Assembly (NCBI RefSeq): GCF_017355875.1
Contig: NZ_JAFEWC010000001.1
Coordinates: 1,674,001 to 1,738,000, forward strand
Direction: 5' to 3'
Source of the DNA: Aridibaculum aurantiacum
GTDB lineage: Bacteria > Bacteroidota > Bacteroidia > Chitinophagales > Chitinophagaceae
Length of the DNA: 64,000 nucleotides
The notes beneath the pieces were generated by a model. It saw only the letters and a list, made by a program, of their open reading frames with translations, was not told where the DNA came from and did not search any database. Positions 39,301-46,900 of this stretch are shown here, in pieces. Both the position numbers and the translations under genes were made by a program. Each line of letters starts with the position of its first letter. Position 1 is the stretch's first letter.

Positions 39301-42300
39301 ACTACAGCGATAGCGTGATCATTAATGTTAATCCTGACGCGCAAGCCAGCTTTACTTTTTCGAAGGATACCAGCTGCCCAGCGTTTGTTCTTGATACCAT
39401 TATTACCAACAACCACTTTAGCGGCAATGGTGGATACCTTTGGTATGCAGGTAACAATTTGATTGGTACCACGCCTTCATTCCCTGGTTATACCATTTCT
39501 AACAGTGGTGATTCGGTTACCATCAAGCTGGTTGCTATAAATGCTTTTGGTTGTAAGAATGATACAATGCAGCATACGTTTTATGCTAAGCTGAAACCAG
39601 AGCCTGCATTTACTATGAGTACCAACGATGGTTGTGGTCCTTTAACAGTAAGCTTCAACAACAATACACCGCATCCTGCAGAGTTCAGGTTCAGGTGGAA
39701 CTTTGGCAATGGCCAGGTAAGTAATGCTTACAATCCAGGAAACATCGTATTCATGCCTGACGCTAACAATGCAGATACCGTATACAATGTGTCACTGACA
39801 GTTTATTCAGATTGCGACTCGGTGGTAGTGTCACAGCCTGTTCTTGTAAAAGCAAGTCCTCGTGCATTATTCAGTCCTGATAGAACTACTGGTTGTTCTC
39901 CTTTAACCGTGAACTTTACCAACCTTAGCCGTGGCTCTAACGACTTTACATGGATAATGGGTGATGGTACAGTCATCAATACGCAATCAACCAATGCTAT
40001 ACAGCATACGTTCACCACATCAGTTCGTGATACTTTTGTGGTAACACTTATAGCACGTAATCAATGTGGTGCCGATACTTCTCGTTTCTCAGTTATAGTA
40101 TCACCTAACAATATTGGAATGTTTGTTACCGTAAATGGAGCTGAGCTTTCAGGTTGTTCTCCACATGCAGTTCGTTTCATCAACAACTCAATAGGTGCTA
40201 CCAACTTCATCTGGAATTTTGGTGACGGTAATACCCTTACCACCATCCGCAGCAACGATACTGTTCTGCATGTGTTCAATCAACCTGGAGTGTATACGGT
40301 GCAGGTGCAGGGGGCAAATAGTTGTTCAAATGCTGTTACCTATCAAACCATCACTGTACATGGTAAACCGCTTGTAGACTTCACGGCAACACCAACAGAA
40401 GTATGTGTGGGAGAGCAAGTAAATTTTGGTAACCTGAGCGATACCATCACTAACTCATCATGGAAGTTTGGTGACGGTGGAGTTTCTTCGTTAACGCATC
40501 CTGTACACGCATATAGTGCCCCGGGTAATTATACGATCACACTCATCGGTTCTCGTTTATATGGTACAGGAAATACTTGTGTGGACAGTGCCAGACATAC
40601 AGTGCGTGTGATAGATACGAGAGAAGGTCACTTCACTGTAAGTGACAGCATCAGCCGTTGTGTTCCTTTCACGGTTACGTTCACCAATCGTTCTTTACCA
40701 TCAGCACTTACTACCTGGAACTTTGGTGATGGTGGAAGAGATACAGGTAATGTGGTTACTCATTCATTTACTACAGTGGGCACATTTGCTGTAACCATGA
40801 ATGCACAGGCACCTGGTGGGTGTAGATATACTGCAGCAAAAAATATCACTGTTACCGGTCCTTCAGGAAGCATCAATTACGAAAGTGGTGTAGTGTGTGG
40901 CACAAGAGCATTGCGTTTTGAAGCCATCTCCTCTGGTACGGATTCAGTACGCTGGAACTTTGGCGACGGTAATACGCTTGTTACTACATCACGGGTGATT
41001 TTCCATACTTACACTACACCAGGTACCTATGTTCCTTCTGCGCAGTTAATAACAGGTGCAGGCGGTACATGTCGCACTCTACTGCCAGGTGCTGATACTA
41101 TAAGAGTGGAGAGAATTAAAGCTGGTTTTACAACTACTATGGTGAAAGAGTGCGGGCAGACAAGAATATCTTTCAACGATACCACAAGATCTTTCTTTGG
41201 TGTACAGCAATGGTCGTGGGCTTTTGGTGATGGTGGTACTGCTACTACACGCAATCCTGAACATGCTTATACAGCTGCTAATAACTGGCCTGTACGTTTG
41301 ATCAGTACAAGTGTACTAGGATGTCGTGATACAGCAGATGTGGTATTGCCTGTAGAAGTGAACAACAAACCAATAGCAACCATTACTAGTGATTCTATTG
41401 TATGTGCTTCACAAAATATAGTCTTCAATTCTTCAATTGTTTCTGCTGACAATATCAGCATGTACTTGTGGAGCTTTACCAACGGAGCTAATGCAAGCGG
41501 CTCATCCTATACAAACAACTTTGCTACTGCAGGTGTACATTATGCTACGCTGGTAGTAAGCACTGTAAATGGATGTAGAGATACTGTAAGGAAAGCCATT
41601 GTAGTTAATCCTTCACCTTTTGTTGTAGCAACAGGTGGAAGATCCATTTGCCAGGGACAGCCGGCACAGCTACAAGCAACAGGAGCATTAACCTATAGCT
41701 GGACAAATGCTGCCACGCTTAGCTGTAGCAACTGTGCTGATCCTATAGCGCTTCCATCTTCCAGTACAACATACGAAGTAACGGGAACCAATTCTTTTGG
41801 ATGTACTGCACGCGATACTGTACAGGTGGTCATCAACCAGCCATTCAGGATAAGAGCATCGGACAACGATACTGTATGCCAGGGAGAAAGCATCACCTTA
41901 TATGCTTCCGGTGCCGAATACTACAGGTGGTCGCCAGCTGCAACACTTAATCGTATAGATGTGGCTGACCCAATTGCCACTCCATTGGTAACTACCAATT
42001 ATCGTGTGGTTGGCTACGACTCGGCAAATTGTTTTACTGATACAGCTTCTGTTACCATAACTGTAGGAAGAGTACCAACCGTATCGTTGGGACCTGATAA
42101 AGTAGTAGCTGCAGGTACACAGGTGCCTTTGAACACCACCATTACAAATGGTCCTATAGTTAGGTGGGAGTGGACCGCGGGACAAACCATCAGTTGCCTG
42201 AACTGTCCCAGGCCTATTGCATACATCAAGAACGACATTGCATACTCTGTAAAGGTGACAAACACTATGGGATGTACAGCTTCTGATACCATCCAGTTCA

Positions 42301-42608
42301 AGGTGTTTTGCGAACAGTCGCAGGTGTATATACCAAACTTGTTTACTCCTGATGGAGATGGTGTGAACGATGTATTGATGGTACGCGGTAAAGGAATAAA
42401 AACAGTGAAGAACTTCAGGATATTCAACCGTTGGGGAGAGATCGTTTTCGATAAGTCCAACTTTGAGCCAAACGTGAAGAACAATGGATGGGATGGACAG
42501 GTTCGAGGTAAAAAAGCACCTGCAGATGTTTATGTTTATACGTGTGAAGTACTATGCGAGAACGATGTGCCGTTTATATATAAAGGCAACGTAGCAATAA
42601 TAAAATAA
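30351..42608 (+). CDS. Giant secreted PKD/Ig-like adhesin with type B type IX sorting domain
   Basis: The ATG at 30351 gives 4085 residues with a signal peptide (MIWKKLGFSSLLLFLFSVAIG, cleavage near 21); the frame is open further to a TTG at 30273, but that precedes the signal. Residues about 200-900 hold PKD-like and Ig-like domains (for example IDWGDGTTETYTH). Residues 910-2726 form an array of five four-domain units of about 363 residues. Residues about 3080-3760 are a PKD run with repeated WNFGDG motifs. The last 94 residues (VYIPNLFTPDGDGVND, then FRIFNRWGEIVFD and NGWDGQVRGKKAPADVYVY) are the gliding-motility-associated type B sorting domain, which predicts secretion by the type IX system and surface display. 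A PorP/SprF-like gene follows at once, as with SprB-SprF. Confidence 0.93.
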   Translation: MIWKKLGFSSLLLFLFSVAIGQQIQVQNFTNATYGEGASISVPVRVSGCFNINNQFQMLLSDANGNFGNSTVIGSFTGFFTPFVNGFIPSGTAPGTGYRIRIVSTNPVVAVETAAFSISDNPIIPVASPASTTSNTINDSTFGRCQISSNQGIQLINNVPAGYTLSANVYDSIGNSITAAVNSTAVQFTMVAGNYYTVKIQLTRNANNDVTVRSFLVYASTNNLSLQTSGASDACLPDTKVYTVNVVGNGGIRTNYPGTQYIIDWGDGTTETYTHCDLLARQGEMTHDYVNTSCGRPPITDLTPTQYNAFRVNVMANNVYCPNSFTSITTYAKVWQKPIAEFDSPQFWCINSPVTFINNSEAGLSGFNNVVNCIDVANYEWYVDGVYIPNAGTNLTYTFTTPGYHTIRLVAANDPCSDEIEKVICIEEPLNPDFKINGLDSISGCAPLTINVQNNTVVGANPCRPLPWLWSVLIRPGMTPATRGVHYLINPHDSAQSPTFIFLVPGEYYIRLTIPNSCGEYAKDVPVTITDVANVTFSNSYNRYCGLQTVDFSVAPHRPNYNSSSGSESYNWNITGGSYTFINGTSAASAFPVVQFNSFGSYNVQVQFSNDCGTQTANKTFVFDAPVIASVMNDTVVCNTVNSIQLSSSASGPYTGGTWSIINGSGNFSDPAIANPVYTFSNADKTAGTVRLRYIAFAPNNSACGNDTAEVVISIMAQVVITSAADTTICSGGTVDYTPTSSMPGTTYSWTSSVISGTVTGNTPAGTGNINDVLVNGSSSVAGVVRYYITPSGGGCTGNAFELSVTVQPVPTLSITNYSDSTCTGGTTNISFASSYSGARYTYSATVLSGTVTGAASQTSPSSVNAINQTLVNNGTTPAVVEYTVQVYTAGVSCPGETRTVTVVVSPASTIANAGADQLLCNISSATLAGNNPVVGTGSWTQVSGPAANIVSPSAHNSSVDGLLPNSTYVFVWSIGAIAPCPASTDTVVIVNRPAVALANAGADIVVCDFSGTGSTTLSANTTAHAFENGSWSIVASIPAGSNPSVANANSAATTFNFDRAGTYTLVWTITNDAGCTPSADTVVVRVFNAPYAGVVTPPVSNICRGEDVQLTVAPVTGTIVKWQYNLAPFADNSWIDTIVTSPVLLFSNIQDTMLVRVIVQSEGAAYGCTSTDTSELALINVAPPSVGGHTQTSDTVCAGANGGVITLAGNTGAIVRWETSTNNGISWVVFNSTAASINYSNLTATTWFRAIVQSGSCAPAVSDTTIITAIPQVQPAHAGNDQLICGASANLQANAPAAGETGAWTQISGPSTATLSSGSSAATSATGLMAGTYQFVWTISNSTCPATTDTVAIHVRPAVTSANAGGDQVVCDFVTTATVTLAANSNSSRPFESGAWSIITQPTGGNGSLSSVNNPAAVFTFAQAGVYQLVWTISNDAGCTPTQDTVTIHAFNRPVAGTVTGVTDLCAGTDVTITSSAWAGTIKKWQYNPAPLNDNIWIDTAVTAGSIQFLSVTDSFAIRVIVQSEGLAYGCTSEDTSNVHVVNVAPGTVPGTTAPNATVCSGNNSGTITLTGNVGAVVRWEFSINNGNSWSPIANTSNTHTYTNLTATTWFRAVIESSNCGQVNSSATVITVVPPVQPAHAGNDQLICGTSASLQANAPAAGETGAWIQISGPNTATLSSASSAATSATGLVAGTYQFVWTLSNSTCPATTDTVAIHVRPAVTPANAGGDQVVCDFVTTATVTLAANNNSSRPFESGAWSIISQPAGGNGSFSSINNPAAAFTFAQAGVYQLVWTISNDAGCTPTQDTVTIHAFNRPVTGTVTGVTDLCAGTDVTITSSAWTGTIKKWQYNPAPLNDNIWIDTLVTAGSIQFLSVTDSFAVRVIVQSEGLAFGCTSEDTSNVHVVNVAPGTVPGTTAPNATVCSGNNNGTITLTGNVGAVVRWEFSINNGNSWSPIANTSNTQSYTNLTTTTWFRAVIESSNCGQVNSSATVITVVPPVQPAHAGNDQLICGASANLHGNAPAAGETGAWTQISGPNTATLSSASSAATSATGLIAGNYQFVWTLSNSTCPATTDTVAIHVRPAVTPANAGGDQVVCDFVSTATVTLAANSNSSRPFESGAWSIISQPTGGNGSFSSVNNPAAAFTFAQAGVYQLVWTISNDAGCTPTQDTVTIHAFNRPVAGTVTGVTDLCAGTDVTITSSAWTGSIKKWQYNPAPLNDNIWIDTAVTAGSIQFLSVTDSFAVRVIVQSEGLAYGCTSEDTSNVHVVNVAPGTVPGTTAPNATVCSGTNSGTITLTGNVGAVVRWEFSTNNGNSWSPIANTSNTHSYTNLTTTTWFRAVIESSNCGQVNSSATVITVVPQVTVANAGADQLTCANNVTLTANAAGSNESGSWSQTAGPNNAAFSSVTTPSVSVTNLIAGTYHFVWQISNGSCAPTTDTVVVRMRPAITQAYAGNDTVICNFTAGSYITLQGSNDPARPFEVKHWSIISQPAGGNASFSDAADPSAIFSYNAAGTYTLQYSITNDAGCNPSNDTLVINVFDRPVAGPISGPNQVCAGNDVTVTLGSHTGNISRWQYNPAPINDNIWIDTLITTPSITFYSVQQTMAIRVIVESAGSAMGCNNADTSNVLVVNVTPTTNPGTTSANATVCSGTNAGTITLTGNVGNVIGWEYSITSGNSWVAIANTTNQQSYSNLTTTTWYRAIIESGNCGAVPSTITIITVASAVTAPNAGADQVHCNVTQAVLQGNAPGFGETGSWLQLVGVAATFSGNNTPTLTVSDLGPGLYTFVYTISNGVCPSRRDTVVITNYAPVVNTIDTTTRTICYGQSIAVNGQQASGGNGVHIYQWQQSTNGNSWVNIAGQTSQSLTIVPVGTIYVRRIITSTPCESISLVARINVLPPVANNTIASNQDICMNTAAALITGSLPTGANGDYIYQWQESTDGGATWLNIPGATGQHYQPGVLNITTLYRRNVSSGVCTGSSANYSDSVIINVNPDAQASFTFSKDTSCPAFVLDTIITNNHFSGNGGYLWYAGNNLIGTTPSFPGYTISNSGDSVTIKLVAINAFGCKNDTMQHTFYAKLKPEPAFTMSTNDGCGPLTVSFNNNTPHPAEFRFRWNFGNGQVSNAYNPGNIVFMPDANNADTVYNVSLTVYSDCDSVVVSQPVLVKASPRALFSPDRTTGCSPLTVNFTNLSRGSNDFTWIMGDGTVINTQSTNAIQHTFTTSVRDTFVVTLIARNQCGADTSRFSVIVSPNNIGMFVTVNGAELSGCSPHAVRFINNSIGATNFIWNFGDGNTLTTIRSNDTVLHVFNQPGVYTVQVQGANSCSNAVTYQTITVHGKPLVDFTATPTEVCVGEQVNFGNLSDTITNSSWKFGDGGVSSLTHPVHAYSAPGNYTITLIGSRLYGTGNTCVDSARHTVRVIDTREGHFTVSDSISRCVPFTVTFTNRSLPSALTTWNFGDGGRDTGNVVTHSFTTVGTFAVTMNAQAPGGCRYTAAKNITVTGPSGSINYESGVVCGTRALRFEAISSGTDSVRWNFGDGNTLVTTSRVIFHTYTTPGTYVPSAQLITGAGGTCRTLLPGADTIRVERIKAGFTTTMVKECGQTRISFNDTTRSFFGVQQWSWAFGDGGTATTRNPEHAYTAANNWPVRLISTSVLGCRDTADVVLPVEVNNKPIATITSDSIVCASQNIVFNSSIVSADNISMYLWSFTNGANASGSSYTNNFATAGVHYATLVVSTVNGCRDTVRKAIVVNPSPFVVATGGRSICQGQPAQLQATGALTYSWTNAATLSCSNCADPIALPSSSTTYEVTGTNSFGCTARDTVQVVINQPFRIRASDNDTVCQGESITLYASGAEYYRWSPAATLNRIDVADPIATPLVTTNYRVVGYDSANCFTDTASVTITVGRVPTVSLGPDKVVAAGTQVPLNTTITNGPIVRWEWTAGQTISCLNCPRPIAYIKNDIAYSVKVTNTMGCTASDTIQFKVFCEQSQVYIPNLFTPDGDGVNDVLMVRGKGIKTVKNFRIFNRWGEIVFDKSNFEPNVKNNGWDGQVRGKKAPADVYVYTCEVLCENDVPFIYKGNVAIIK
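33078..38528 (+). repeat. Tandem array of five ~1089-bp coding units
   Basis: Unit boundaries fall at 33078, 34173, 35262, 36351 and 37440, ending at 38528. The four steps from 34173 onward are exactly 1089 bases (363 codons); the first unit is 1095. Units 2-4 are near-identical in protein, and the outer two are diverged. Each unit contains four domains of about 90 residues: one with DQLICG and STCPATTDTV, one with GGDQVVCDF and DAGCTPTQDTV, one with LCAGTDVTI and YGCTSEDTS, and one with ATVCSGNN and ESSNCGQVN. Each domain carries two cysteines at equivalent ends. Confidence 0.92.
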
Positions 42609-42610
42609 TT

Positions 42611-42647
42611 CTTGTTGCCCGCTTGTAAATGCAGGCGGGCATGCAAG
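42611..42647 (+). promoter_or_regulatory. Intercistronic hairpin between adhesin and PorP/SprF gene
   Basis: GCCCGC (42617-42622) pairs with GCGGGC (42635-42640), extended by CTTG (42611-42614) with CAAG (42644-42647). There is no T-run, so it is not a normal terminator; it may be an attenuator or an mRNA-processing or stabilising element that sets the ratio of the two products. Confidence 0.5.
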
Positions 42648-42667
42648 AAGACATAAAATCCAATATC

Positions 42668-43690
42668 ATGAAACACAGATTACTCATCACCCTGGTGGTG
42701 CTGGTAGGCTGGCTGCCACTGCATGCACAGGATCTTACTTTCTCACAATTCTATGAGCTGCCACTGCTGCGCAATCCTTCGCTGGCCGGCGTTTTCAAAG
42801 GTGATCTTCGTGTGACTGCCGTACATCGTTCGCAGTGGCAAAGTGTAACGGTGCCGTTTCAAACATCGGCGGTGGGAGTGGAGTATAAGCTGCCAGTGTT
42901 CAACTTCAACGATTATGTAACGTTGGGTTTGCAGGCATCGCATGATATAGCTGGCGACATCCGCCTGAAGCGTACGCAGTTGTTCCCTGTGCTTAACTAC
43001 CACAAGTCTCTTAGTGATGATGTAGACAATTATATCTCTCTTGCTTTCATGGGTGGTCCGGTGCAAAGTCAATTTGATCCTACGCAGGCAAAACTTGACG
43101 ACCAGTTTGTAAATGGTGCTTATGCTCCCACCAATTCAACTACTCAGGTATTTAGCCGCACCGGCTTCTCTTACTGGGATGCAAGTACTGGTCTTACTTT
43201 CAGTAGTGGTTTTGGATACGAATCTCGTTTTTACGTAGGAGCAGCATTGTTTCACCTGAACAGGCCTAAGGTGAATTTTTACAATGAAACATCAGAGACA
43301 CATGTGGATCATAAATGGGCAGTTAATGCCGGCTTGTCTACTGCAGTGAGCGACAACAACCGAATGCTGTTTTTTGCAGACATGTTTAAACAAGGTGGCA
43401 ACAGGCAGTTCCTTGGAGGTGTACTATACGAAACTGACCTGGTGCAGTATGATGAAGATGATAATGTATCTTTTGCTGTAGGTGGTTTCTATCGTTGGAA
43501 TGATGCATTTGTTCCAACCATAAGAGTTACTATGCATGAGTGGCAGGCCGGACTGAGTTACGATGTGAATGTATCGAAGCTAAAGACTGCTTCACAAATG
43601 CGTGGTGGATTCGAACTTACTGCATCTTACCGCGGCTTTCTAAATACACGCTCATCTACGCAAGACAAAATGCGGTGCGTGATGTTTTAA
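42668..43690 (+). CDS. PorP/SprF family type IX secretion membrane protein
   Basis: The ATG at 42668 gives 340 residues with a signal peptide (MKHRLLITLVVLVGWLPLHA); an ATG at 42629 would add 13 residues. The start of the mature part, QDLTFSQFYELPLLRNPSLAGVFKGDLRV, followed by HRSQWQSV, is the PorP/SprF hallmark. The rest is a predicted outer-membrane barrel of about 14 strands. SprF-like proteins are required for secretion or surface attachment of their cognate type B-sorted adhesin. The gene begins 59 bases after the adhesin stop, and the pair is almost certainly one operon. Confidence 0.92.
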   Translation: MKHRLLITLVVLVGWLPLHAQDLTFSQFYELPLLRNPSLAGVFKGDLRVTAVHRSQWQSVTVPFQTSAVGVEYKLPVFNFNDYVTLGLQASHDIAGDIRLKRTQLFPVLNYHKSLSDDVDNYISLAFMGGPVQSQFDPTQAKLDDQFVNGAYAPTNSTTQVFSRTGFSYWDASTGLTFSSGFGYESRFYVGAALFHLNRPKVNFYNETSETHVDHKWAVNAGLSTAVSDNNRMLFFADMFKQGGNRQFLGGVLYETDLVQYDEDDNVSFAVGGFYRWNDAFVPTIRVTMHEWQAGLSYDVNVSKLKTASQMRGGFELTASYRGFLNTRSSTQDKMRCVMF

Positions 43691-43948
43691 GTAAGTTGGT
43701 AGTTGGAAGTTGGTGGTTGCAAGAAGTAGTTGTTAGATAATAGTTGGTAAATGGTAGAAGTGGAAAGAGCTAACGGTTTACTCTAGTTGAATGTTATTAG
43801 TTGGTAGTTCATGATAATAAGAAGTGATGATTGGCAAGCAGTTCAATCAAAAGTTTTGTTCAAGTTTGAAAGAAACAACTTGCCAACCATCACCATGTCC
43901 CTTACCTAAACACTGATCAACTTATCAACTACTCAACTAGTCAACCTA
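43691..43948. repeat. Degenerate inverted quasi-repeats between convergent genes
   Basis: The left part (43692-43760) is built from words like GTTGGTAGTTGGAAGTTGG, and the right part (43875-43958) from words like CAACTTATCAACTACTCAAC, giving a long imperfect inverted repeat. TTGGCAAG near 43832 also pairs with CTTGCCAA near 43878. It shares an 18-base word, with one mismatch and in inverse orientation, with 18852-18869. No gene is seen in this stretch. Confidence 0.6.
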
Positions 43949-46900
43949 TCACTCCCTATTAAACAACCACGTCCATTCCTGCAGTTGATGCTGTGCTTGT
44001 TCGTTTACCTGCCCTGGCAGTAGTCGCCAAGCCCAGTTGTCTGAAGCCTGGCCTGGCATGTTCATACGTGCTATCTCATCCAGTCCCAGCAGGTCTTGCA
44101 GTGGCAGAATAGCTATACGTGCTACTGAGGCATATGCAAGACGAGCCATTACCCAAGGTATATCGTCTTCGTGCAGGTCGCGGCCTGTGTACTGGTTCAA
44201 CCTTGTTTTCGATTCTTCATCAAGTTCACGGTACCAGCCACGGATAGTGTTGTTATCGTGCGTGCCGGTATAAGCAATAAAGTTCTCGCCATAGTTGTGC
44301 GGAATGTAGTCGCTCTGCGGCATGTTATCGCTAAAGGCAAATTGCAAGATCTTCATACCCGGCAGGTTGAATTCATCGCGCAGGTTCAGCACATCAGCAT
44401 TTATATCGCCAAGGTCTTCGGCAACAAAAGGCAACTCGCCAAACGCTTTTTTTACTGCATTAAAAAAGTCACTGCCCGGTCCTTTTTTCCATTCACCATT
44501 GCGTGCTGTTGTTTCCGATGCAGGCACATCCCAGTAATCTGCAAATGCCCTGAAGTGGTCGAGGCGGACGATATCACACATCTCCACGTTTTTCCGAAGC
44601 CTTTGTATCCACCATTCGTAACCAGTTTCTTTGTGCGCTTCCCATTTGAAAAGCGGCATGCCCCATAGCTGACCATCTTCACTGAAATCATCTGGCGGCA
44701 CACCTGCTACACCAGTAAGTTGTCCATCTTCATCTATAGAGAACAAATGGCGGTGCGACCAAACATCTGAAGAGTCGTAGCTAACATAGAATGGCATATC
44801 ACCAATGAACTTAATGCCGCGCTTGTTGCAGTATTTTTTCAATTGCTTCCATTGGCGGAAGAAAATGAACTGCAGCCATTTTATCTTGCTGTACTCGTAG
44901 TACTCCAGGTTCATGATCTCTTGCAGCGCCGCTTCTTCTCTTAGTTTATATTTCTCCTCCCACTGAAACCATGGCTTTCCTTCGTGATGTTTTTTCAGTA
45001 CCATGTACAGTGCATAATCATCCAGCCATGTTATTTCAGTATGGCAGAAATCATCAAAAGCACGTTGTAGTTGCGTTGGCTTTTGTTCGCGGTAGTTCTG
45101 GTACGCTAGTTCCAGCAATTCAGCTTTTACACTCTCTGCTGCAGCATAGTTGGTTTTGCCTTCCTGCGGCTGCATGTATTGCTGCAGGTCATACGCTTGA
45201 AGCAGGCCATCTTTTACCAATAGCTCCGGGCTAATCAGCAACGGGTTACCTGCACTGGCCGATAAGGCACTGTATGGTGAATGCCCTTGTCCTTGTTCGG
45301 TTGGATTGAGCGGTAACAACTGCCAATACTTTTGATGACTTCTCACCAGGAAGTCGGCGAAATATTTTGCTTCTGGTCCAAGATCGCCAATGGCAAAAGG
45401 AGAGGGTAGTGAAGAGATGTGAAGCAGGATACCCGCACCACGTTCATTCACTTTTTCAAAACGTAAAATAGAAACAGGGAAGCGATGGAACAGGTCCTGT
45501 ACCTGTAAAGTATCAGAAGGTTTACCGGAGATATCCAAAAGAACATCGTGTAATTCTGATGGTATTCCTTCTGGAAGTACAATGGCTGTATCTTCCCAGT
45601 TAAGCTCTTGCCATGTTACCTGTTGTTCGTTGCATATTGTATACAGGTGAACCGGCACTGCTATCACATACACAGTATTGTTGTGTTGACGAGCAAACGC
45701 CATCACATGATCCTTATATTTTCCTTCTACTTGTAACGGTACATAAGCACCTTTGGCAAATACCTGCGACCTGCGTTTGCGTTCGCTAAATAAGGTGCTT
45801 TCGAGCCATAGCTTTATGCCACCAGAATAACGTTCATCCCAAAGTGTGTGGAGCAGAGTGTTTACATCTTCTGCATTGTCAATTTGCTCAAGCCATTGCT
45901 GGCGTTTTGTATAATCGACAGGCCTGCGGTTATCAGGATCAACCAGGCTCAGGTCCCAAAGTTCTGTTCCCTGGTATACATCAGGTATGCCGGGGCAGGT
46001 AAACTTAAGTACAGTTTGTGCCAGGCTGTTGATGATGCCGAAGTCAACAATCTTTTGTTGTAGCTGCTGAAAGCTTTGCCAGAAGGAACCTTGCTGGTTG
46101 AGCAGGCTTACTGCAAATTCTTTTGTTGCCGTTTCATATTCTTCATTAGGCGTGGTCCAGTTGCTGTGGATCTTAGCTTCACGTAAAGCTTTCTGAAGAT
46201 ACTCCTGTATGCGTTCAGCAAAATTATCTTCATCCTGTCCCGGCATAGGATAGGCGCCAACTATATTCTGGTATACCAGGTATTCATCATTGTCGTCAGG
46301 CGCATGTTGCTTTTTATTTTCTGCATTTATCTTTCTCCATTCTTCAACTACACTTATCCATTCTTCACCCATTTCTGTCAGCACATTCAGTCTCGCTCTT
46401 ACGTCCTCGCCGCGTTTGGTATCGTGTGTTGATGTGCCATTCATTGCAAGCGGCCACAGCCTTTGGCGCTCCTGCATTGCCTGGTGAAATTCTTCTATTG
46501 ACATCCCGAAGGCTTCAGGAGAATCGCCAACTTCATTGTGTCCAATAAAACGGTTGTAGGTATACATCAAGGTATCTTCTACACCTTTGGCCATTAGCGG
46601 TCCCGTAAACTGCATGCAGCGTTGATAGAACTTTGCAGCACGTGCTTTATAATCATCATCACCATTAGCTGGTTCACCCAAGAAAACTTTTTCGAGTACA
46701 TCTACACCGGCTGCAGTCTCCGGTTTGCTTTCGCGTACCCGTTTTAAAATATCAGCTACGGCGTCCGCTTCTTCGCCAACCAACGGGAAGAGGTTACCAT
46801 AGTAACGGTAAACCGGGCATTGGATCAGGAATTCACCAATGGCTTTTTTCATTACTTCTTCACCGGGCAGTTCACCAGCAATATCAAGGCTGATCAACAG

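Noticed and set aside
30428-42484. Many antisense ORFs of 60-170 codons across the giant adhesin gene, some recurring once per 1089-base unit
   Set aside because: They recur only because the underlying coding repeat does, lack start signals and resemble no family; they are shadows created by codon bias.
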